The notes beneath the pieces are model-generated. The model ran no database searches and was not told the origin of the DNA. It saw nothing but the letters and a program-made list of their open reading frames with translations. Both the position numbers and the translations under genes were made by a program. A stretch of 64,000 nt of DNA. Source: Nocardia panacis. Lineage in GTDB: Bacteria > Actinomycetota > Actinomycetes > Mycobacteriales > Mycobacteriaceae. Where the stretch lies: the NCBI RefSeq assembly GCF_003598715.1, contig NZ_QZFU01000041.1:372001-436000 (forward strand). Reading direction: 5' to 3'. Shown here one piece after another: positions 51,888 to 61,571 of the stretch (within the stretch, counting starts at the first letter, position 1; each line of letters opens with the position of its first letter).

Positions 51888-52463
51888 GTGAACAACTCGG
51901 ATTGTCGGTGCGTCATCTGTCACGACTACGGAGATCGCGCCGAACGGCATCCGGCGGATCAGCGCCTGATCGATAATGTCGGCGAGCACGGCTGGGGCGT
52001 GCTCGGAATTCCGGAAGAAGATACGACGGGTAGCTGGGCATACACGGTGGGTCTGTGGCACACCTATCGCATGCCGGAGGTCGCCATGTTCGGAATGAAC
52101 CCGCAGACGATGATCGCCATGCTCAATATTGTCGGTCGTCAGGTCGCGGCGGGTAATGGCCTCGAACTCGGTCAGCGGCTCGACAGTGTGATCAACGACG
52201 GCCACCAGGTCGTATTGCGGCCGATCGACGAAACATGGCGTTGGCCGTTGTTCGGCACCGGATTCCGCTTCTACCGCGACACCCCCGAGTGGCCCGTCCT
52301 GCATTGCGTCTGGCCGGATCGTGCACAGCGTTTTCCGGGCGATCCCGAAGCCGCACCCGAGTTCGAGGAACGACAGCCGCGACTCGACCTGACACCCGCC
52401 GAGCATCCCCGAGGCAAGTGGACCACAATCTACGAGGAATGGCTGGAGTGGAGCAGGACCTAG
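51888..52463 (+). CDS. DUF4262 domain protein
   Basis: A 191-residue cytosolic protein starting with GTG or ATG-equivalent at 51888 and opening with a CxCxxC-like CRCVICHDYG. The block GWGVLGIPEEDTTGSWAYTVGLWHTYRMPEVAMFG is diagnostic of DUF4262, a family common in actinobacteria with unknown function. It is convergent with the downstream methyltransferase, with 5 bases between. Confidence 0.82.
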   Translation: MNNSDCRCVICHDYGDRAERHPADQRLIDNVGEHGWGVLGIPEEDTTGSWAYTVGLWHTYRMPEVAMFGMNPQTMIAMLNIVGRQVAAGNGLELGQRLDSVINDGHQVVLRPIDETWRWPLFGTGFRFYRDTPEWPVLHCVWPDRAQRFPGDPEAAPEFEERQPRLDLTPAEHPRGKWTTIYEEWLEWSRT

Positions 52464-52468
52464 CAGCT

Positions 52469-53311
52469 TCAAACCTTCCGGCCCACCGCGCCATACAGTG
52501 AAACGCGTTTGTCGTGGCCGGGAGGGTGACCGATCCCGGCATCGCGCCACCGATGGATCACCTCGACACCCGGATCCACCAGCTCCAGCCCGTCGAAGAA
52601 TCGACCGACCTCGGCCTTGGTTCGCGGTGTAACGGGGATTCCGCGATCCATGTAGACCTGAAGCAGTCGCGCCATACCGTCCGGATCGTCCGGGCCGTCG
52701 TCGAAATCCGTTGTCACATGCGACATCGCCAGATAGGACCCGGGCACCAGCGGCTCCATCAGTGTCCGCACCACCTCGTACACATCACCGGGCACGAAAT
52801 GCAGCAGCGCCATCAGCGACACCGCGACCGGCTGCGAAAGGTCAAGTGTCGCCAGTAGTTCCGGCGCGGCCAGGATATCCGCCGGATTCGAGGCATCGGC
52901 CTCGACATACGCGGTGCGCCCCTGCGGCGAACTCACCAGCAGCGCCCTGGCATAGGTGAGCACGATCGGATCGTTGTCGACATAGACCACCCTGGACTCC
53001 GGCGCCACCTCCTGCGCCACCTGATGCAGATTCGGCTCCGTCGGAATCCCGGTGCCGATATCGAGGAACTGCCGAACCCCCTGCTCCGCCAGAAACCGCG
53101 TGACCTGCAACATGTAGTCGCGATTGGTGCGCGCCGTCACCCGCACGGCCGGAAACTGCGCCAACGCCTGCTCCGCGGCGGCACGATCGGCGTTGTAGTT
53201 GTCCTTCCCGCCGAGGAAGTAGTCATACATCCGCGCCGAATGTGGAATATCGGTGCGTAGGTCGATCGGACCGGACACGGGACTCCTCCCAAGTGAGATT
53301 CGACTATCCAT
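52469..53311 (-). CDS. SAM-dependent methyltransferase, DUF574 (PF04672) family
   Basis: A 280-residue protein with the typical opening DIPHSARMYDYFLGGKDNYNADR and SAM motif QFLDIGTGIPTEPNLHQVAQ, then VVYVDNDPIVLTYARALL. The family is expanded in Nocardia and Streptomyces; substrates are unknown. ATG at 53311 begins the conserved region (MDSRISLG). Confidence 0.88.
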   Translation of the reverse strand: MDSRISLGRSPVSGPIDLRTDIPHSARMYDYFLGGKDNYNADRAAAEQALAQFPAVRVTARTNRDYMLQVTRFLAEQGVRQFLDIGTGIPTEPNLHQVAQEVAPESRVVYVDNDPIVLTYARALLVSSPQGRTAYVEADASNPADILAAPELLATLDLSQPVAVSLMALLHFVPGDVYEVVRTLMEPLVPGSYLAMSHVTTDFDDGPDDPDGMARLLQVYMDRGIPVTPRTKAEVGRFFDGLELVDPGVEVIHRWRDAGIGHPPGHDKRVSLYGAVGRKV

Positions 53312-53754
53312 GCCCCGCAGGTATACCCCATCCGGCCTCTTTGTCGAACCCGATTGCGCCCTGCCGCAGTGGGAAGCCGTCGCTCGGATCCTGTTGGCTC
53401 GCTTCGAGTAATCACCCCCGGCCTCTGCGGCCCTGCACGCCCGTTTCCGCCGTCGGCGCGTCACATCACCGCCAACGATCGTCGTAGGTGCTCTCTGCGC
53501 TCAACACGGCGCGGCGCTTCCGAACGCCGGGCGTAGTAGCCATTCGGCTCTGCCAGCCCGCGTTCTACGGTGTTGCGCTCGCCGCCGGTTCGGCGGTAGT
53601 TCTGGCTGTGGGCAACCGGCTGGAATCTGTCGATGACAGAGATCTACCCGGGAAGCTCGACCGGACAGAAGGGATATCGGTGGTCGCGATCAATCTCGGT
53701 GGGAGAGGGAAATTTGGGCTACCGCCAGGGCTTTCGCGGCTTGGTAAGGCGGGG
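53312..53754. other. Intergenic region, no gene recognised
   Basis: 443 bases between the methyltransferase (minus) and the EamA transporter (plus). The transporter frame stays open to 53488, but that stretch reads without membrane segments or similarity. It should contain divergent promoters. Confidence 0.5.
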
Positions 53755-54582
53755 GTGGGCAGGGTGCCACCGACAGCGCTGGTGCTGGCGGGAATCGTCA
53801 GCCTTCAGATCGGGGCAGCGCTGGCAAAGCGGTTGTTCGCGGTCACCGGGCCGGTGGGTGCGGTGAGCGTACGGTTGGGGTTCGCAGGGATTGTGCTGCT
53901 GGTGTTTTGGCGCTCGGCATTGCGGATCGAACGCCGCGCACTGCCGGTGGTGCTCGCCTACGGAGCGGTGCTCGCGCTCATGAATGTCTCCTTCTATGAG
54001 GCGCTCGATCGCATTCCGTTGGGAATGGCGGTCACCATCGAATTCCTCGGACCACTGGCCGTAGCACTCGTCGGGTCGCGCCGCTGGATCGATCCGGTCT
54101 GGGCGGTCCTCGCAGGCGGCGGCGTACTGCTGCTCACCCAGGCCGACGGCCCGGTCGCCTGGACCGGCGTCGCCCTGGCAATCCTGGCAGGCGTCTTCTG
54201 GGCAGGCTATATCCTGCTGAGCGCCAAGCTGGGCGAATCAACCAGCGGCGGTGGGGGATTAGCACTGGCCCTGGCCTTCGGCGGCCTACTCATTGCCCCG
54301 ATCGGCATAGCCGAAGCCGGCACCGCCCTCCTACAACCCGCAATCCTCGCCGCAGGTCTCGGCGTAGCCCTACTGTCCTCGGTCCTGCCGTACTCACTGG
54401 AACTAGAGGCCCTGCGCCGCATCTCCCCTCGAGTATTCGGCGTACTCATGAGCCTGGAACCCGGCGCAGCCGCCCTGGCCGGGGTGGTCCTGCTCAGCCA
54501 GCCGATGAATATCTCGCAGTGGGCCGGAATCGCTTGCGTGGTAGCCGCTTCCATCGGTGCGACCCGGATGGCTACACCATGA
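53755..54582 (+). CDS. EamA/DMT-family transporter (RhtA-like exporter)
   Basis: A 275-residue, ten-helix inner-membrane transporter with two EamA repeats. Conserved blocks include RLGFAGIVLLVF, NVSFYEALDRIPLGMAVTIEFLGPLAVAL, and SSVLPYSLELEALRRISPRVFGVLMSLEPGAAALAGVV, as in RhtA (threonine/homoserine export). The GTG at 53755 (or 53764) fits the first helix; the longer frame is not membrane-like. Confidence 0.82.
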   Translation: MGRVPPTALVLAGIVSLQIGAALAKRLFAVTGPVGAVSVRLGFAGIVLLVFWRSALRIERRALPVVLAYGAVLALMNVSFYEALDRIPLGMAVTIEFLGPLAVALVGSRRWIDPVWAVLAGGGVLLLTQADGPVAWTGVALAILAGVFWAGYILLSAKLGESTSGGGGLALALAFGGLLIAPIGIAEAGTALLQPAILAAGLGVALLSSVLPYSLELEALRRISPRVFGVLMSLEPGAAALAGVVLLSQPMNISQWAGIACVVAASIGATRMATP

Positions 54583-54765
54583 CGGCCTATTCCTCGCTCG
54601 TATGGTCTGAATCCCGAGCAGTCGGGAGCGAGCGTTGCAACTGCCGCGTGGGCGGTGTGCGAACTTGGATATGGATAGAGTTGGGTTCCGCTGGTGGTCA
54701 ACAGTTGTGGGTGAAAGTGAATGAAAAATTGCCTTAGTTGATGAATACGCGCTGGTCAGGAAGTA

Positions 54766-55033
54766 GGCTCCCCGCGCACGCGGGGATGAGCCCACCCAGG
54801 ACACTCTCAAGGACAACATCCGCAAAGGCTCCCCGCGCACGCGGGGATGAGCCCAGACCGTCGCGAATGTTTCCGATGACGACCGTATGCTCCCCGCGCA
54901 CGCGGGGATGAGCCTGGTGTCGGAGATGGTGAAGGGCACTGGTCCACGCCCCGCGCGGGCAGGGATGAGCCCGCTCTGGTGGCGGCTGCGGAGATATCTC
55001 CGCGATGCTCCCTGCCCGTATGAGGATGGGCTT
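54766..55033 (+). CRISPR. Short type I-E CRISPR array, five repeats, the last two decayed
   Basis: 28-base repeats at 54766-54793, 54827-54854 and 54888-54915 share the core CTCCCCGCGCACGCGGGGAT followed by GAGCC. Degenerate copies lie at 54945-54972 (about 6 mismatches) and 55006-55033 (about 12). Spacers are 33, 33, 29 and 33 bases. The repeat matches actinobacterial type I-E. Decay grows towards the high-coordinate end, and the AT-richer flank at about 54700-54765 looks like the leader, so transcription is left to right. No cas gene is in the window. Confidence 0.9.
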
Positions 55034-55145
55034 CCCGCCTGGCATGCCCACTCCGGAAGAAATCATTCTTTGCGCGAATGCAGGATGAACTCATCGACTG
55101 CGCGGGACGGATTCGCGCAGCGGACGCTTGAAAGGCGTTGCGAAT

Positions 55146-56432
55146 TCAGGCGGTTGCGACAATCGTAAGGGCGTCGTCGAGGATGGCCAGTGCCCGCCGA
55201 GCTTCCTCGGCGGTAACGGTCATCGGCGGAGTCACCCGCAGCACATTCCCATGCAACCCACCTTTGCCGACCAAGAGCCCACGTGAACGGCATTCCGCGA
55301 GAACAGCATTCGTGCGGGATACCGCCGGGATCTTGCCGGGCTCGACCAATTCCACCCCGAGCATCAGTCCCGCTCCCCGCACCTCGCCGATCAGGGGACA
55401 CCGCTCGGCGATCTCGCGTAGTCCCGTGAGGAGGATCCGCCCTACCTCCGCCGCATTCGTCTGCAAATCGTGTGAGTCGATGAAATCGAGGACCGCGGTC
55501 CCCGCGACCATCGCCATCGGGTTGCCGCCCGCCGTGGAAATGGAGTTGGCGGACAGGCTGTTCATCAGTCCGCTCTCGGCCACTACGCCACCGATGCTGA
55601 GCCCGTTCGCCAATCCTTTGGCGAAAGTGATTGCTTGGGGCCGGATCCCGTAGTGCTCGATGCCGAAATAGGAGCGGCCGGTGCGACCCCAACCGGATTG
55701 GACCTCGTCGGAGACGAAAGGTACGTCGTAGTCGTCGAGGACTTCTTTCATCGCCAGAAAGAATCCGTCTGGGGGAGTGGCGAATCCGCCCGCGCCCTGG
55801 ATGGGTTCGGCTATGTAGCAGGCTATGGATCCGGAGGTGGCGGTTTCGATCATGGTGCGCAACTCGTCGCGGCAGGCGGCGATGAATTCGGCGTCGGGGA
55901 GGTGGCCGAAGGGGCTGCGGTAGCGGTATCCGTTGTGCGCGTAGGTGATTTGCAGCGGGCTGAGCGAGGTGGCCGACCAACCTCGGATCCCGGTGGCGGC
56001 GACTGTGCCGAAGGATCGACCGTGATAGCTGCCGCGCAGCGCGATGACCTGGTTGGATCGCTGGGCCGCGGTGGTGAGCAGGAATGCGGTCTCGACCGCT
56101 TCGGAGCCGGAGTTGACAAAGAAGACGCGCGGATCGTCGACGGGGGCGCGTGCGGCGATCTTCTCGGCCAGTTCGACCTGGGATCGGATGAGGTACAGGG
56201 TGCTCGAATGCAGTAGTCGACCCGCCTGTCGCCGCAGCGCCTCGGTGATCTCGGGAATGTCGTGGCCGATCATGGTCGCGAGCAGCCCGCCGAAGAAGTC
56301 GAGGTAGGTGCGGCCGTCGCCGCCGGTGACGTGTCGTCCGCTGCCTGAGACCAATTCCAGTGGCTCGTCGTAGTAGGTGGTCAGCCAGTCCGGCATGACG
56401 GCCCGGTGCCGGTCGTGCAGGGAGTCGCGCAC
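55146..56432 (-). CDS. Class III PLP aminotransferase
   Basis: A 428-residue class III aminotransferase starting with GTG. PLP motifs are VNSGSEAVETAF, SYHGRSFGTVAATG, FVSDEVQSGWGRTG and the lysine in ITFAKGLANGLSIGG. Overall it resembles alanine-glyoxylate aminotransferase 2 and omega-amino acid transaminases. It is divergent from the M20 hydrolase and the E1/decarboxylase operon, and probably belongs to the same catabolic route, deaminating the product of the hydrolase. Confidence 0.88.
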   Translation of the reverse strand: MRDSLHDRHRAVMPDWLTTYYDEPLELVSGSGRHVTGGDGRTYLDFFGGLLATMIGHDIPEITEALRRQAGRLLHSSTLYLIRSQVELAEKIAARAPVDDPRVFFVNSGSEAVETAFLLTTAAQRSNQVIALRGSYHGRSFGTVAATGIRGWSATSLSPLQITYAHNGYRYRSPFGHLPDAEFIAACRDELRTMIETATSGSIACYIAEPIQGAGGFATPPDGFFLAMKEVLDDYDVPFVSDEVQSGWGRTGRSYFGIEHYGIRPQAITFAKGLANGLSIGGVVAESGLMNSLSANSISTAGGNPMAMVAGTAVLDFIDSHDLQTNAAEVGRILLTGLREIAERCPLIGEVRGAGLMLGVELVEPGKIPAVSRTNAVLAECRSRGLLVGKGGLHGNVLRVTPPMTVTAEEARRALAILDDALTIVATA

Positions 56433-56739
56433 GTTCGTGTCCTTCCATCGAGTGGATCGGACGGTACCGCGCGGGCGGGCGCCGCCGAGGCTGTCCGCCC
56501 GACGCGTTGGACTATTTGAAACTCGAACCTGAGCAACCTGCGGGCAGCATTTCCCGATCGGGTGGCGCCGAAATCTTCAGATGACCTTGTGAACTGCGAA
56601 AAGTCTCGAGAACTCGGTGATGTAGGGCTGTCATTCGTGGCTGGAATTTCAGATAATCGAACGCCGATGGACCGGATCTTGCCTACTCAGCAATCTCCGT
56701 CCATCGTGTGTCCACTGTCACACCAGCTAGGAGATGCCG
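56433..56739. other. Divergent promoter region of the catabolic cluster
   Basis: 307 bases between the aminotransferase and M20 hydrolase genes with no gene. As the only divergent region beside the IclR gene it is the likely site of action of that regulator; I see no clear palindrome. Confidence 0.45.
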
Positions 56740-58008
56740 ATGACGACGTCCACCGCACCGCGCCGCGACGAGGTGCGCGCCGAGATCGGTCGCAGGCGCG
56801 AGGAGATGCTGGAGTTCCTGTCGGCATTGGTGCGGTGCGAATCCGTCAGCGGCGCGGAGTTCCTGGTGACGGATCTGCTGGAGTCGTGGCTCGCCGAGCA
56901 CGGCTGGAGCTACGAGCGTCAACCGTTGACCGAACTCGCCGCCGCGCAGCGTGCGGGTGAGCCGGATATCGAACGTCGAGCCAATATCATCGCGCGGCCG
57001 CGTCCGCCGCGTCCGGGCAGGCCGACACTGGTCGTCAACGGGCATATCGATGTGGTGCCGCCGGGTGATTCGGCTCTGTGGACGCATACTCCGTTCTCGG
57101 GGCGACGGGTGGACGGTCGCCTTTACGGCAGGGGAGCGGTGGATACGAAGGGTCCGATCGCCGCCGGCCTCTACGCGGTGAATGCCCTTGCCCCGCTGCT
57201 GGATTCGCTGCCGTTCGATATCGCTGTGCAGCTGGTGTGCGCGGAGGAGACCACGGGGATCGGAACGCGTGCGACCTTCTCGCGCCTCCCCGATCCGTCC
57301 GCCGCGATCGTGCTGGAGCCGACGAATGGGGTGCCCGCGCCGATCGGAACCGGATTGCTGTTCTTCGAGATTCAGGTGACGGGGATCGCGGCGCACACCT
57401 CGGCGCCGTGGCGCGGCGCCGATGCCTTCCAGCATCTCCTGCGAATTCATCAGGCGCTCACCGTGATCGCGGACGAACGCGGCGCCCGTTTCGGTGAGCG
57501 CTATCGCAGGTATTTCGGCGATATCCCGACACCGGTCCCGTTCGCGGTGGGAACCGTCTCGGCCGGGACTTGGCGGGCGGCGGTTCCCGCAGCGGCCCGA
57601 ATGGCAGGCCGGTGGGGGACCGCACCGGGCGAGGATCTGGATGAGTTGCGGCGCGAGCTGGAGGCGGTGCTCGCTCGAGTCGACGCCGAGGCCGGATGGA
57701 GCGAACGCCCCACCCGTATCGAATGGCAACACGAGTTGCCGGGCTGGCAGACCCCGCTCGACAACCCGTTGGTCGCCGCGGCGCAAGCCGCGACGACCTC
57801 GGTCACCGGATCGGATCGACTCACCGGCCTGACCGCCGGAACCGATGCGGCGCAGTACGGCCCCAAGGGCATCCCCACCCTCATCTACGGCCCCGGTGAC
57901 ACCGCCTTGGCCCACGGCGCGGACGAGTTCATCGAGGAGGACGCCGTCGAGATCGGAGCACAGGTCATCGCCGAACTGCTACTGGAATACGCCGAGAGGT
58001 CCCGATGA
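56740..58008 (+). CDS. M20-family amidohydrolase/deacylase (ArgE/DapE/ACY1 type)
   Basis: A 422-residue zinc peptidase-fold hydrolase. Metal ligands and catalytic residues are visible: His/Asp in NGHIDVVPPGD, GRGAVDTKG, the EE pair in CAEETTG, LEPTNG, and the late histidine in LAHGADEF. The dimerisation lid occupies about 200-310. ATG at 56740 has AGGAG at proper distance; the ATG at 56734 is too close. It hydrolyses an N-acyl or N-carbamoyl amino acid; the exact substrate is open. The IclR gene starts inside its stop codon (ATGA). Confidence 0.88.
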   Translation: MTTSTAPRRDEVRAEIGRRREEMLEFLSALVRCESVSGAEFLVTDLLESWLAEHGWSYERQPLTELAAAQRAGEPDIERRANIIARPRPPRPGRPTLVVNGHIDVVPPGDSALWTHTPFSGRRVDGRLYGRGAVDTKGPIAAGLYAVNALAPLLDSLPFDIAVQLVCAEETTGIGTRATFSRLPDPSAAIVLEPTNGVPAPIGTGLLFFEIQVTGIAAHTSAPWRGADAFQHLLRIHQALTVIADERGARFGERYRRYFGDIPTPVPFAVGTVSAGTWRAAVPAAARMAGRWGTAPGEDLDELRRELEAVLARVDAEAGWSERPTRIEWQHELPGWQTPLDNPLVAAAQAATTSVTGSDRLTGLTAGTDAAQYGPKGIPTLIYGPGDTALAHGADEFIEEDAVEIGAQVIAELLLEYAERSR

Positions 58009-58818
58009 CCGAATCACGCAGCAGCACAACACTACTGACCCTGACCCGCGGCTTGGAGGTGCTGGAGACGATCGCCGCCGCCGACGGCACGATGACGGCG
58101 AAGGCCATCGCCCGCGCGCTCGGCCTGAGCCAGGGCACCTGCTATCACATCCTGCGAACCTTGCAGCAGGACGAATTCGTGATCCGGTTGCGCGATGGCA
58201 CCTATGTGATCGGCGCGCGCGGCCCGACTGAGCAAGACCGTCAACCTGCATACCCGGCCGTCGCCCGCACTGTCGGCGCTGCTGGTCGGCCTGAATCAGA
58301 AGACGCGGGAAACCGCGTATATCTGCGGCTGGTATCACGGCGCGGTCACCCTTCAGGAATGGATCGCGGGCAGCCACCTGCTCAGCGTCGGCAATCTGGA
58401 TGTCGGATACTCCGGCAATTTCCATACCAGGGCCTCGTGCAAGGCCATCTTCGCTCATCTGCCCATCGAACGGGTCGAGGCGATGCTGCCACCGGAGTCC
58501 TTCACGGCGACAACACCCAACAGCATCACCGACTTCGATGCCTTCGCCGGGGAGTTGACGATGGTGAAGAAGAACGGATTCGCCCTCGACAATGAGGAAT
58601 TCGAGCTCGGCGTCTCCTGCATCGCCGCACCGTTCTTCGATGCCGAACGCAATCCCGTCGGTGCGTTCGCGGTCTCCGCGCCGACGACCCGCTTCGCCAA
58701 ACAGCAGCATTCCCTCGCGATCCACGTCCGCGACGCGGCCGATCGCGCCACGGCGTATCTGCGCGCCGAATCCTTTGGGGCCGCGGTCATCCCGCTCGAC
58801 GGCCACCGTCCCGCCTGA
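58005..58818 (+). pseudogene. IclR-family regulator with a frameshift
   Basis: The first about 75 residues form an IclR helix-turn-helix (LTRGLEVLETIAAADGTMTA, LGLSQGTCYHILRTLQQDEF). Near 58228-58236 the match moves to another frame: LSKTVNLHTRPSPALSALLV, CGWYHGAVTLQEWIAG and the effector domain to 58818 (SCIAAPFFDAERNPVGAFAVSAP). The two parts together give a normal IclR length of about 270. Either the regulator is inactivated or there is a sequencing error. It overlaps the upstream hydrolase. Confidence 0.75.
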
Positions 58819-58848
58819 TCTGTTCGTACTGAAATCCAGGGAGAACCC

Positions 58849-59793
58849 ATGCCACTGCTCGCGCACTATCGCGAGATGTATCGCATCCGCGTGTTGGAGA
58901 ACGAGATCCTGCGCCTGCGCAAGATCGAGGAGGTCGTCGGCTCCGTGCATCTGTGCAACGGTCAGGAGGCGATCTATGTCGGCGCTGCGGCCGGTCTGGA
59001 CCTGTCGCGTGACGCGGTCTTTCCGACCTATCGGGGTCACGGTTGGGCGCTGGCGCTGGGCGCCTCGATGCACTCGATCCTGGCCGAACTGCTGGGACGC
59101 ACCACCGGAGCCAATGGCGGTCGCGGCGGTTCCGCCTACTTCTCCACCCCGAAAACCGCCATGTACGGAGAGAATTCGATCGTCGGTGCGGGTGCGCCGA
59201 TCGCGGCGGGCGCGGCATTGGCCGCGAGTTTCGACGGCTCCGGCCGGGTCGCGGTGGCCGCGTTCGGCGATGGCGCGCTCAATCAGGGCGCGGTGCACGA
59301 GGCCATGAATTTCGCCGCGATACGCCAACTTCCGGTGATCTTCCTGGTCGAGAACAACCACTACTCGGAGATGACGCCGATCGCCGAGATGGTCAAGAAT
59401 CCGCTGCTGTTCAAGCGGGCCGCCGCCTACGGCATCACCGGTGCGCGCATCGACGGCAACGACCCGATCGCGGTCGCCGATGCCGTGGCCCGCGCCGCCG
59501 AACACGCCCGTGCGGGAAAGGGACCGGTCCTGCTCGAGGCCATGACCCAGCGCCTCGTCGGCCACTACATCGGCGATGCCCAGCAGTACCGGCCCGCCGG
59601 GGAGGTCGACGCCGTCAGCGTTGACGAACCTCTGGTCAGGGCCGTCCGTGCGCTCACCGAAAAGGGTGTCGCATCACAAGAACTCGACGCGATCCTCGCC
59701 GCCGTCGATGCCGAACTGGTTGCCGCGTCGCAGACCGCGCTCGCCGACCCGCTCGCCGATCCGAACACCGTATTGGAGCATCTCTATGCCTGA
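58849..59793 (+). CDS. TPP-dependent dehydrogenase E1 alpha subunit (AcoA/PdhA-like)
   Basis: A 314-residue E1 alpha subunit. The thiamine-diphosphate motif is AAFGDGALNQGAVHEAMNFAA with the closing VENNHYSEM, and GRGGSAYFS is the substrate-channel region; the short length fits acetoin dehydrogenase-type subunits. ATG at 58849 follows AGGGAGAA. It overlaps the beta-subunit gene by 8 bases. No E2 or E3 gene follows, so it must borrow them or act alone on its substrate. Confidence 0.9.
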   Translation: MPLLAHYREMYRIRVLENEILRLRKIEEVVGSVHLCNGQEAIYVGAAAGLDLSRDAVFPTYRGHGWALALGASMHSILAELLGRTTGANGGRGGSAYFSTPKTAMYGENSIVGAGAPIAAGAALAASFDGSGRVAVAAFGDGALNQGAVHEAMNFAAIRQLPVIFLVENNHYSEMTPIAEMVKNPLLFKRAAAYGITGARIDGNDPIAVADAVARAAEHARAGKGPVLLEAMTQRLVGHYIGDAQQYRPAGEVDAVSVDEPLVRAVRALTEKGVASQELDAILAAVDAELVAASQTALADPLADPNTVLEHLYA

Positions 59794-60775
59794 GCTCACC
59801 TACGCGGGCGCCGTCAACGAAGCGCTGCGGCGCATTCTCACCGAGGATCCGAAGGCGCTGGTCTTCGGTGAGGATGTCGCGGCTCCCGGCGGCGTATTCG
59901 GCGTCACCAAAGGTCTGCAACGTTCGTTCGGGGCCAGGGTGTTCGACACGCCGATCTCCGAATCGGCGATCCTCGGCGGCGCGATCGGGGCCGCGCTGTT
60001 CGGTATGCGCCCGGTTGTCGAGATCATGTGGGCCGACTTCACTTTGGTCGCCTTCGATCAACTGGTGAACCAGGCGGCCAATATTCGCTACGTCTCGCGC
60101 GGCGAACTGACCGCGCCCATCACCGTGCGGATGCAGCAGGGCAGCGCCCCCGGCGCCTGCGCACAGCATTCGCAGAGCCTGGAGGCGCTGTTCGCGCACA
60201 TTCCCGGCCTGCGGGTCTGCATGCCCGCCACGCATCAGGACGCCTACGATCTGCTGCTGACCGCCGCCGCGACAGCGGATCCGACCATTGTCATCGAGAA
60301 TCGCACGCTCTATCACCGCGACAGGCAGCCGGTCGAGCTCGGTCGTCCCGTCCAACCGCTCGGGCAGGCCGCAGTGCGACGGGCGGGTAGTGCGCTCACG
60401 GTAATCACCTGGGGTGCCATGCAATTCCAGGTCTTGGCGGCAGCCGAGACCCTAGCGGCACGCGGCATCGATATCGAGGTCATCGATGCGCGCTGGCTGC
60501 GACCGCTCGACATGTCCGCGATCCTGGCCTCGGTCGCCAAGACGCGGCGGCTCGCTGTCGTGCACGAGGCGCATACCACCGGCGGGCTCGGCGCCGAGAT
60601 CATCGCGAGCGTGGTGTCCGCCGGAATCATGTTGGACCAGCCGCCGATTCGGATCGGCACGCCCGATGCGCGCATTCCGGCGGCGCCGAGTCTCGCGGCC
60701 GCGCTCATACCCGATGCCGCGCGGATCGTCGCGGCGATCGAGCGCGTATTCGCGCTGGTGGAGGTGGGGTCGTGA
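59786..60775 (+). CDS. TPP-dependent dehydrogenase E1 beta subunit (AcoB/PdhB-like)
   Basis: A 329-residue E1 beta subunit: ALVFGEDVAAPGGVFGVTKGL, DTPISESAILGGAIGAAL, and EVIDARWLRPLDMSAI, all standard. It begins inside the alpha-subunit gene and ends inside the decarboxylase-like gene (GTGA overlap), indicating a tightly coupled operon. Confidence 0.92.
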   Translation: MPELTYAGAVNEALRRILTEDPKALVFGEDVAAPGGVFGVTKGLQRSFGARVFDTPISESAILGGAIGAALFGMRPVVEIMWADFTLVAFDQLVNQAANIRYVSRGELTAPITVRMQQGSAPGACAQHSQSLEALFAHIPGLRVCMPATHQDAYDLLLTAAATADPTIVIENRTLYHRDRQPVELGRPVQPLGQAAVRRAGSALTVITWGAMQFQVLAAAETLAARGIDIEVIDARWLRPLDMSAILASVAKTRRLAVVHEAHTTGGLGAEIIASVVSAGIMLDQPPIRIGTPDARIPAAPSLAAALIPDAARIVAAIERVFALVEVGS

Positions 60776-61542
60776 GCATGCCGGTGTTCGCGCCGCTGTA
60801 TTCACCCGGCACCGAATCGGTTTCGGTGCGTTGGCTCAGTGTCGTCTATCCCACCACCGAGGCGATCGCCGCCGCGGTGCTCCCGCGACCGTTGACGGTG
60901 TCCGAGCCGGAGGTGCTGATCTGGGTCGCCGAATTCATCGGTGCCGAATTCACCTCCGCATCCGGCAGCGTCGAAACCCGGCCCGCGTATATGCAGGCCG
61001 GGATCAACCTCCGATGCCGACGCGACCAACAGGACGGCGCCTACGCCATCGGAACGTATGTCGAGGGCCTCAACCACGGCATCCTCGGTCGCGAACTGTT
61101 CGGACTCCCCAAGAAGCAATCACGTGCGGTTCGGCTGCACGAAACCTCCCCCGGCCGAGTCGACTTCGCTATCCATGACGCTGCGGGTACCGCGCTCGTC
61201 ACCGGCTCCGCCGACCTCTCCTCGACCGCCGATCAGGCGATCATCCCGGACTGGTTCGCCACCCAGTTCACCGCGAAGATCATCCCCAGCGCGGAAGGGC
61301 ACGGCTTCGACATCAGCCGACTGGTCCGAATCCCCTTCGCATTCAACGGGATCACCCCGCCACGCCATGGGGAGGCGACTTTCGAATTCGCCGAATCCCG
61401 CAGCGATCCACTGCATCTGCTCACCGTGAACGGACCGGCGCGCGCCGCGTACGGAAACGCCCGTCTCGACATCGATTTCGGAACCTACCTCGATCAGCTC
61501 GACCAAGCCGATCTCCCCACCTTCGGCACACCGTCCTGGTGA
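60772..61542 (+). CDS. Acetoacetate decarboxylase-like protein
   Basis: A 256-residue member of the acetoacetate decarboxylase fold starting with GTG. The segment GRELFGLPKKQSRAVRL carries the lysine pair used for Schiff-base formation in the enzyme. Members outside the true decarboxylases act as aldolases or cyclases. In this operon, coupled to an E1 pair and downstream of deamination enzymes, it may process a beta-keto acid intermediate. Confidence 0.8.
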   Translation: MSMPVFAPLYSPGTESVSVRWLSVVYPTTEAIAAAVLPRPLTVSEPEVLIWVAEFIGAEFTSASGSVETRPAYMQAGINLRCRRDQQDGAYAIGTYVEGLNHGILGRELFGLPKKQSRAVRLHETSPGRVDFAIHDAAGTALVTGSADLSSTADQAIIPDWFATQFTAKIIPSAEGHGFDISRLVRIPFAFNGITPPRHGEATFEFAESRSDPLHLLTVNGPARAAYGNARLDIDFGTYLDQLDQADLPTFGTPSW

Positions 61543-61571
61543 GCCGCTCTGCAACACCCCTGGGAAGCACC

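Noticed and set aside
54734..55094. Minus-strand frames over the CRISPR array with repeated SSPRARGA/AHPRVRGEH segments
   Set aside because: The peptide repeats are translations of type I-E CRISPR repeats, a known annotation artefact.
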